In this document: positions 56,101-64,000 of the stretch, piece after piece
Layout of the letters: each line of letters opens with the position of its first letter
Position numbering within the stretch: position 1 is the first letter of the stretch
DNA from: Rhexocercosporidium sp. MPI-PUGE-AT-0058
Taxonomy: Eukaryota; Ascomycota; Leotiomycetes; Helotiales
Direction: 5' to 3'
NCBI GenBank assembly: GCA_020746875.1
Contig: JAGTJL010000017.1
Location: 1,612,001 to 1,676,000, forward strand
Length of the DNA stretch: 64,000 nt
Notes under the pieces: generated by a model
Database searches by the model: none
Told to the model about the DNA's origin: nothing
What the model saw: only the letters and a program-made list of their open reading frames with translations
Position numbers and translations under genes: made by a program

Positions 56101-59100
56101 TAAGGCGTTCTTTTTTTATAATTTTAAAAGTAGTAAAAGAAGCGAGTTCGATTTAAGGTTTGCTGTTTTAACTCTTATAACTTTTATTATAAAAAATTAT
56201 AATATAATATATTTATAATTACGTTAGTTAGCGTTTTGCCTTTTATTAACTTTATATAAAAAGTTATTTAAGCTTTTAAATAAGTTCTGGGAATTATTAA
56301 GCTATATAAGAATATATTATTAATTAAGCGTAAAAGTTATTTTTATAGCTTTAGTTAATGTATTTATTATAATATTATTACCGGTAAGTTAAGAGATATA
56401 AATTAATCGGTATAATATATTATTATCTTCTCGCCGAATACTTTTTATTATATAACTAATTATATTAAATACGTAGATTAACTTATTTTAAAATACGCTT
56501 TATAATTTATTTTATAAAGTAAAGAGTATAATATTCTCTTTATCTTTTATTAACTTATAGTTAAGGTTACGTAAGAGTTTATTTACGGGATTATTCTTTT
56601 TTCTTTTATAAATTATTATAAAGTTATACTTAAATAGCTTTAGAGCTTATTTAGCTTATCGCCGACTTAATATTATCGTCGTCATAAAATAATAAAAGTT
56701 ATTATAATCTATTAATACTTTAATAAGGGCTAAATTACTTTTTAAATAATGCCTTTAATATATAAAGTATTTAACGATCGCAAGGAGTTCTTAATTATAT
56801 ATTTTATAATTTAACTTAATAGTATTTAGCTTTTTATTAAAGCATATAATAAGGTATTATACGGCCTTTCTTTTATTTCTTACCGGCTATTCGTTAAATT
56901 AAGAGAGGATTTCTATAATTGCGAATCTAAACGTATTAGTCTTTAGCTTTTTTAATTTATTAAGGTTAAAGTATATAAGAAAAAGGACTGACGTAAATGT
57001 ATTCTTTAATACGTTAAAAGCCTCTTCTTTAATAGTATTTTAGTAAAAGGCAAGAGTAAGTTGCCCTTTTTTCTTAATTCTCGTTAAATTTATTATTAGT
57101 TAAGTAATAATTAAGAAATTTACAATAAAGCGCCGATAAAAGTTAGTGAAGCCGATGAAAACTTAGATATTTTTAATACTTTTAAGCTTTAACTAATCCT
57201 TAATAATATTTATTTAGCTCTACTTTATTAATACTTTAGTAAAAGATATCACATAATCTAAAAAGTCTATACTTTAAGTATTAAAAGAGCATTTTAATAG
57301 CTTAATAAAGAGATTTACTTATTATAATCTCTTAAGGACTTAACGAACGTAATTCTCGTGTTAAAATAAATCCGTTAAATATATTAAAATATTATTAAAA
57401 TAAACGATATAAATAATATTTACGAGTCCCGCTAGTGTATTATTAATGTATGCTTAGAATATCGCCAGCGCATTAAATAATCTAAACGGTATTATTTAAT
57501 ACTTATAATACTTATAATAAATGCGAAATATAGTCTTTTACTTATTTCCTTCTTTAATTTTAATATAATAATATATATTTTATAAATTTAAATTAATGAA
57601 AATCTTCGCGTCCCGGAGTCTATTCAGCGTCTCGCTAATTAACGGCAAGAGGTATTAATCTTTAATTATAATCTAATTTAAAGCCTTATAATTAATATAT
57701 AATCGAAGGCTATTATTATTCTTTATTATAAATAAAATAAGAGCTTTAATTAAACTTTTACTTTTTCTTATTTATTTTTTAATTTTAAAAGATTTAAAGT
57801 AGCTCCGAAAAACTTTTAATTTTGTTTTAAAGAAGTTATAAATTGAAGAATATGAGTGCTTTGTACTTAATTTTAAGTTAATAATATACTAGCGACTTTA
57901 TAATAAGGGCAGCTTATTTCTTTTCTTTTTTAAAAAGACGTCCTTAAATTTATAATATTATTATAAAATAATAAGTATATTATCGACGTTTAATAAGCGC
58001 GTTATATTAAGGCTAAGTATTATAACGTATATAAGTAACTCTTTTTTATTAATAATTTATATAAACTTTTCTGGTTTTATAATATTAAGGTCGTAAGTAT
58101 TATTTAATTAATATAAGTATTTTTATTATTTAGTTTTAAAATTGATTTAAAAGTTGATTTCTTTTAATTAAGGCTATCCTAAAATTAAATTTATATCCGG
58201 CATATTAATAACTTTTAGCCGGAGTGTATCTAGCTTTATTTATTTAACTGTATTTGTAATTTTTACTTAAGCGAGAGTTGTATTATAAATAATACTTTTA
58301 TTACTAAAAAAGGTCTGAAATGTTTTTAATTTTTTATTAGTGAGTTATAAGTTATACTCCTTTATTATAAGCCTCGAGATAAAATTATCTTTTACTTTAT
58401 TATTAATTAAAGCTATTAACGTCTTTTATTTTTTACTTAATAAGATCTTTAATTAAATTTCTATCTTTTTACTTATTAATCTTAATAAAGACGTAAAAGC
58501 TACCGTAAGTTAGGCGCTCTTTTGGCGTTTATTTTTAAACTCGTTAATATTAGTTTTTAAGTATTTATTAACGTAATAGCTGAGTTTATAATATAAATAA
58601 TATTTAATTTTTAATTTATAACTTTTCTTTTTATTTTTTTTAATTAAGATTTTATTTAAGTTAACTTTATTAAATCGCTTTAGCCGGGAATTATTTTACT
58701 TTTCGCTAACTTTTTATAAAAGCTTATAAAAAGGTTTTTATTTTTTATTTTTTAGTTTTCTTTACTTTTTATTATTTTCTTTTATTAAATTATAAGTTTT
58801 TTAAAAAGTAATAGTAAAAATAACTTCTTTACGAGTTTATAATTTATTAGCTTATTTACTTTCGACGATTTTCTGGCGAGCTTTAGGCCGAATTTTATTA
58901 AAGAAAATATCTCGTAGTTAGCGCTTTATAAAAGGCTCGAGGTATTCCTTTAATCCTTTTAAGTAATTAATAAATTTATAAATAAGTTAGCTAATTTTTT
59001 ATTAGGCTGTTTTATGAGCCTAAGAGTTAATTACTTTTTTTAAGATAAAGAATAATTAGAGATTCTTTAAAAACTCTTTGTAATTTTCTTAAGTTATTAT

Positions 59101-59691
59101 ATTAAGTTTTTTTAAAGTTTGCTTTTTAAATTTTTCTTAAGTATTTATCGGCTCTTTACGAAGTAATATTGCCGCTTATTTAATCTTAATTATATTAATC
59201 GTTAATCCTTTAAAATCGTAATTAAAAACATAATTATAAGTCTGTAAATATTTTATAAGTTTTTAATAACTCTTTCTTTTATATTCTAAAGGGATTATAT
59301 ATTTGCCTTTCTTTTAACGTAAAGCCCGAGGTTCGTTAATTATTATTAAGAGGCTCCTTATATTATCTCCGTTATTTATAAGAGTCTTTAATTTAATAAG
59401 TTAAAGAAGCTAAGCTCTTACTATTATTTTAAGAAAGTATTACGTGAAATCGTTATTATATATCCGATAATGCTTAGCGATAAGGCTATTAAGGATATCG
59501 TTTTGCTTTTTAAGAGCCCGAAGTTGTTTTTATATTATAGTAATATTATTTACTAGCGTATTTTTAGCGATTCCCTAGTGTCCCGGGGTATTCGATTATT
59601 GTCTTTGTCGGCTTAAGGTTGTCGTTAATAATCCTTTAGTTTAAATTATTATATAATAGTTAGGCTAACGGTAAAAAAATAATAATTAGAA

Positions 59692-59880
59692 TGTAATGAT
59701 TACTAGTACGCTGAGGTGACTATAGCATAATAGAAGAGCTCGAGAAGCGCTGTAAACTCGTTGGTGATATTTTAATTATATAAAAGCTAATTATTAAGGA
59801 GGGAAGATTACTTCTTCCTCCTTACTGTCCTTATGAGGGCAGTGATTACACAATCAGCGCTAAGAGCACAGACCATTACA
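59692..59880 (-). repeat. 5' LTR of retrotransposon copy 2
   Basis: It is 189 bp, starts TGTAATGATTACTAG and ends GCACAGACCATTACA on the plus strand. The TG...CA termini are intact. Confidence 0.92.
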
Positions 59881-60670
59881 GACTGGGAGTTTGTCCGGTG
59901 CGCCGAGTAAGGCCCGAGGAGGGTGAGGGTGTAGAGGATGGTTAGGGGGCGGCGAGAGTGAGAATTTGGAACTGTTGTCGCTTTTGAAATTTGTTTTGGT
60001 GAACATGTCTTAGGCGTAAAGTACGAAAGACTTTTAATACTTCCCTTCTTGGTGTCCCAGCCACGAAGGCGGAAGGAATTATACAATCCCTGTAAGAAAT
60101 AAGAGGTCTCTCATACGTACGAATACTCGATAGAGTAGCAAGGTCTGCGAAGAGCGTCCTTAATTTTACTGAAGACCTTCTTACAAAAGAAATCGAATAA
60201 CTTTGTAAGCTATTGTAATTGTATTATTCTCCCCCTGATACATGTCTATAAGTTGCGGAGCTTCTTCCGCGCTACCTCCTTTCTGTAATTTTTGGGCTGG
60301 CGCTAGATATTTGCTAGTAATACGTTTCGTATATTCCCACGTACATCCGCAAACGGTTTTTATTCTCCTTGCGAAGGTGGCGCTCTAATTTAGCCTAGTG
60401 TTGTTGATGTCTTGGATCTTTCGGCTATTCAAGTACACGTTCATGTCAAATTAAACGTTGCGCTGGCTTCGAAAATCGGCCGAAAATGGTTTAATTGAAA
60501 CGGCGCAGCCGTAATACGAAAAGGCGGGAAAATAGGAAAGCCCAGATAAAGAAAGGCATCAACATCGTCTCCCAAACCCGCACTACAGAACAACCCACAC
60601 CATCATATCGGATCGGTTTCTCCACTTCAACGTCCCATGCCTTCGTGTCTTTGCCTTGATAAGTGGCTCC
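59881..60670. other. Stretch between copy 2 and the NTF2-like gene
   Basis: No gene is supported; the short frames overlap LTR sequence or lack family evidence. The right end is the 3' flank of the minus-strand gene ending at 60671. Confidence 0.4.
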
Positions 60671-61358
60671 TCAAGCAGAAAGCTTCTTCACCAAGTCCTC
60701 ACCACTGACCATTCCTCTCTTCAACAGTGCCGAGACCATCGGCAACCCATCCACATAAAGCTTCTCCGCGCTCAGTCTCAACCCCTTATGGGCCCCCTCT
60801 TCCTTGACGTACGTAAAGTGGAAGGCACCCGGAACTTCAACATCCCACTCCCTGCCCTTGCCGTCCGTCTTCTTGTCTCCCCCACCTGTCTCAGTCAGAA
60901 AATCTTCCCTTCAAACAACCCTTGCATTCTCACGTTAGGTAATCGAGAAAGAATAGGTAACGTACCGGGCACAAGAAGGTTAGCAAAAATCTTTGCGCAC
61001 CCAAAAAGTTCATAGCCCTTTTCATTCTCAAAGACAACTCCAAAGAATGGCTCGTGGAAATGGGCAGAAAGCGGAGCGTACGTCTCGAGGAGTTTAGCCC
61101 AGGCAACTTCGCCAGTGAAGGAAGCGCCCGAGGGGTCAGCAAATGTGAAATCAGGGGTGAACCAATTAGTGTACGGTTCAGTCTTGGCGCTGCCGAAGTC
61201 GAAGGCAGCTTCGTGGTCCGTCTGTTATTGTGAGTGGGGAAGGGACATGAAGAAGAGGACGAGGAGCCTACCATCCAGTCGAAGACGGGGTGTTCCTTGA
61301 GACGCTCCTCCCACCCAGCGCAGGTGACGATGTAAGCTGGTTGTGTTGGGTATGCCAT
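60671..61358 (-). CDS. NTF2/SnoaL-like small protein
   Basis: Three exons on the minus strand (61358-61272, 61221-60966, 60885-60671) encode 185 aa, with introns GTAGGC...ACAG and GTACGT...ACAG. The start context is favourable (ACAATGG). There is no signal peptide (MAYPTQPAYIVTCAGWEERL). The middle shows the pattern of SnoaL/NTF2-like proteins: FTPDFTFADPSGASFTGEVAW, then APLSAHFHEPFFGVVFENEKG, then EWDVEVPGAFHFTYVKE, with acidic and aromatic residues lining a presumed pocket. These folds act as small enzymes or ligand binders in secondary metabolism or nuclear transport; nothing nearby fixes the role. The gene appears intact. The fold call is by pattern and should be treated as probable. Confidence 0.75.
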
Positions 61359-62020
61359 TGTTGATCCCCGTGTGTGTTTGAAGTTGTCTGGTGTTCTGCG
61401 ATTGTATTGTGCTTCGGTGAATTCAATTTGAGGACGACCGGCAGGATTTATACATTTCACTCTCCTCAACTAGACTTTTCACTGAGCATATCCTCATTCA
61501 AATCCAGCAAATCATGGATACACACTACCCCAAGATTCTATCCTTCTTACGGAGTTCTCCACTCTGAAGCCTCTGGCGCGGATCATCAATTCCCGCACCT
61601 CAGCTTTCCAGTTCATCGAATGAGTTGAAGCGTGGAAAAAGACTCGATGAGGCGAGAGGTGACAACTCATGTGGCTGCACCGCGAACTGCCTGAGCTTTT
61701 GAAAGAAGAAATTAATTGCTTAGGAGATGCTCGAAGAGCTGAGCAAACATAGGAGCATCATTGGAGGTAACAGGATTGCCAAGCGTGTGGCTGTGAATTC
61801 ATGGAGAATGCCGATGGGAGTTAAGCTGTCCCGCGCCACAAGGTCAGCCTTATAGAGAGATTCTTTTAGTGATTGGTGATTGTTAGTAACACGTACAGGA
61901 GCTGAAATGGCGGGGTGATAGGATTCCGGAATGAAGATTTGGGAACCTTGACTATCGGACCTGGCCTTGAATAGTATCGGGAAGTTGGCAATGTAACCCT
62001 AACCCTCGGTCGCAAAAGCT
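61359..62020. other. Upstream region of the NTF2-like gene
   Basis: No supported coding. The sequence TAACCCTAACCCT at 61994-62006 resembles two telomeric units but is too short to mean anything. Confidence 0.4.
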
Positions 62021-63035
62021 TTACTTACTAGAGGGAACACGTTGCACCCTGGTCTGAATTTCTGTGTTCAACGGCTTCAGTTTGCGCTCCAAAAGCGAAA
62101 TTTTATTAGATTTGGCCTCTAGTGGCGCGTTAAGCATACTTTCCTGTGCTTGTGTAGCATTATCTCTATGCCGTATCATATCAAGGCCCCTTTGAACGGA
62201 TTCCTGGTCATTGACGAGCTTTGCCTGAGCCTGGTGTTTTCCCACTTCGGCATTTTCCACGCTCTACTCTGACTCGAAGACTTTTGCTGCATGGCAAGCT
62301 TTGCAACTTCGAGCTGGGATTCTCTGTCAATGAGCTCCATATGCCTGGCAGCAGCAGCACTTCCATAGGTCTGCATTGCTGTTCCGAGCTTCGTAATCTC
62401 TGTTTGCTTTATAGCCAATTTCTCCTATGTGGTTCACAGCTCCCGATTTGCAGCGGTGACGATGAGCTCTGCCCGTTTGACAGAATCTTCTCGGCCAGAA
62501 AGCTCGGCCTACTTCTCAGATTACTCAAAATCTTCTTTTCTGACCTGTGTGCTCCTCGCAGTGAAAGCTTTATCTATCGAAACTAGCTCTGATCCTCGCT
62601 TGGTTGCCTGTTTTTTTCTGACCTGGAGGTCCTGAGTACGTACAAGGTGTTCACCGAGTGATTGGAGACGATGCAGGAGAATGAAAGTTTTGAGCTGGTT
62701 GGTATTTCTGCTCTGGTCTGACTGATATCGTCCCGGGTGGCCTGAACGCTGCTGTCGATACGAAAGACAGCACTTAACATTCCAGATAGCTAAGTGACAT
62801 TAAATTGACGAGCTGGTGGACTTGCTGAGCGTAAAGAAACCCTAGCTGATAGCTCATCTAGGGAGGAGCACTTGTCTTCGTATGCCTGTATTCTCACGTC
62901 TACTTCCTGCATCTTAGTTGCTTGTTCCTCTTGAGCCTTGGCAATACACTCTTCCAACCTTAGACTAGTTCTGATTTTCTGATCACCAAGCTCACAGGGT
63001 TTTAGAACCCCCGTGCACGCCGCGCATAACATCAT
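62021..63035 (-). pseudogene. Decayed coiled-coil protein gene
   Basis: Minus-strand frames that switch repeatedly read as fragments of one long coiled-coil protein. DQKIRTSLRLEECIAKAQEE and IQAYEDKCSSLDELSARV lie near 62.8-63.0 kb, a middle part near 62.6-62.78 kb, HMELIDRESQLEVAKLAMQQ near 62.3 kb, and NKISLLERKLKPLNTEIQTR ending at 62,021. Gln/Glu/Lys content and heptad-like hydrophobics support coiled coils. No single frame spans the region and no credible intron set was found, so it is most likely a pseudogene. The family is unknown. Confidence 0.45.
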
Positions 63036-64000
63036 ACCCGCGTTGGCTGCGTTACCAGTGCGAAGCCTTTAATAGAACCCCACCATAGAAGTCATGGCGG
63101 TCTGAATTTCTCGGTGGTCGGCTCGGCCCAGCTACAGAGAATTGAAGATATCGTTTTAGAATATGTAAAAGTTATAGGCGAGGAAGGCTTTAAAGTTAAA
63201 AGGTTGATTTATTTATTATAGGATCAAGGGCTTGTGGAGAGTTCCTTCCCAAAGAGTGTTCCGCGTCATGTGACGCGGCTTTACGTAAATATTCTGAGGG
63301 GTAGCCTCAGCATTCCTAGAAAATACAACTACCATTGGTCCACTTGAGAATCAACCTCTTTTCTGGTGAGCCACGCAGGGGAGCGCAAGAACTTTGCATA
63401 GGTTCAAGTCTCTTCTCTTCTGTTTCTTTTGCGATCAGTTTACATCTCTCCACGAAAGAATTGCTGCTCTGAGCGTCGCAATCAAGTTCACCACGCAGAA
63501 ACTCATCAAGCCGTACCAGCTGCGCCAGCAATCAGAACGTCTGTCAGCACTTCAAAAGAATAACGTCACCAACAATCCAGACAACCAGACGAGTGGTCCC
63601 AGCCCAAAAAGAGCATTCCAAAGCCTGTCCAAGCTGTTTGTTCTGAAATCCATTCATTGGAAAGGCTGCTAGCAGCGGAGCCCGAACACTGGAAGGTGGG
63701 ACCCGGCAGAAAGCCAACGTCATCCGCCCATAGGTTCCGGTCGAAAAGAACCACCATTCCAACACCCCAAACCTCCCAAGAAGCTGCTCAAGAAGGCTCC
63801 CAGTCATTGAGCATCATCTGGCCACTGACCAGAAAAGCATCCAACCTCCAACAGTTGATGCCGGGCATACATATCCAAAGCCCATGCATTGACCAACATC
63901 TTGCAGCAAGCCTTGAGCAGTCCAACTGACGAGGAGCTGTATGCACCAACCAAACGAAGCATCAGAAACCCAAGAAGCCTACCCAGACTCAGACTGCACT
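63036..64000. other. Right edge, fragments only
   Basis: Minus-strand frames at 63531-63316 (FLRGELDCDAQSSNSFVERC) and 63807-63544 may continue the decayed coiled-coil gene. At the far right a plus-strand frame reads ALTNILQQALSSPTDEELYA and APTKRSIRNPRSLPRLRLH up to the window end, and could belong to a gene beyond it. Nothing is firm. Confidence 0.3.

Larger units (their letters stand above)
52926..59880 (-). mobile_element. RIP-degraded Ty3/Gypsy chromovirus-type LTR retrotransposon, copy 2 (reversed)
   Basis: A 6,955-bp copy of the same family as 27036-33994 lies in the opposite orientation, with 189-bp LTRs at both ends. The flanks are GACTA (52921-52925) and GACTG (59881-59885): a 5-bp target duplication with one G/A difference. 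Mirrored positions place the extra downstream frame at about 53.4-54.4 kb, the chromodomain near 54.7-54.9 kb, integrase near 55.4-55.7 kb and reverse transcriptase near 57.35-57.6 kb on the minus strand. The interior is as AT-rich as copy 1. A purine-rich AAAAAGGGAAAT on the minus strand abuts the inner end of the left LTR, as expected for the polypurine tract. Coding is destroyed. Confidence 0.94.

Noticed and set aside
61994..62006. Telomere-like TAACCCTAACCCT
   Set aside because: Only two units in otherwise ordinary sequence; likely chance.
1..64000. tRNA or rRNA genes
   Set aside because: I looked for T-loop GGTTCGA-type and A/B-box combinations with paired stems and found none that fold; no rRNA-like sequence was seen.

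Overview
The window reads as a chromosome segment of a filamentous ascomycete (Pezizomycotina). The evidence is short GT-AG introns of about 45-75 nt, several HET-domain (heterokaryon incompatibility) genes, secreted hydrolases, and transposons mutated into AT-rich, stop-filled DNA in the way expected of repeat-induced point mutation (RIP). The class within Pezizomycotina cannot be fixed from the sequence.

Layout. 1-600: tail of an unrecognised ORF. 1.68-4.13 kb: decayed pogo/Fot1-type DNA transposon with 90-bp terminal inverted repeats. 4.6-14.6 kb: ordinary gene-bearing DNA with a five-exon GH3 glycosidase, an alpha/beta-hydrolase, a Ser/Thr-rich Cys-containing protein with a GPI-like tail, and a four-exon type I membrane protein. 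14.6-18.4 kb: no supported gene. 18.4-22.3 kb: a single-exon gene whose C terminus looks like an H2A-type histone fold, then a three-exon defensin precursor of the plectasin/eurocin kind, then a small secreted four-cysteine protein. 24.2-25.9 kb: HET gene with one in-frame stop. 27.0-34.0 kb: complete but RIP-ruined Ty3/Gypsy chromovirus with 190-bp LTRs and a 5-bp target duplication. 36.5-39.0 kb: intact HET gene. 39.5-42.4 kb: unknown gene split by a second Fot1/pogo element (39,728-41,560). 42.5-43.2 kb: uridine-kinase-like P-loop protein. 43.6-45.1 kb: broken HET gene. 48.7-51.4 kb: tandem array of about 13 units of about 205 bp built on a palindromic motif. 51.9-52.9 kb: intradiol dioxygenase pseudogene. 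52.9-59.9 kb: second copy of the chromovirus, reversed, inserted within bases of the pseudogene's stop codon. 60.7-61.4 kb: NTF2/SnoaL-like protein. 61.4-64 kb: mostly decayed coiled-coil coding remnants.

How it fits together. There is no single pathway or operon. This is accessory-type DNA: secreted enzymes and a secreted antimicrobial peptide, non-self-recognition (HET) genes in intact, nonsense and frameshifted states, and four transposons carrying RIP-like damage. At least two insertions sit in or directly against host genes. The two retrotransposon copies are opposed and about 19 kb apart. The observations most worth a second look are the defensin gene, the H2A-like fusion protein, the palindromic satellite, and an apparent extra reading frame downstream of the chromovirus integrase/chromodomain.
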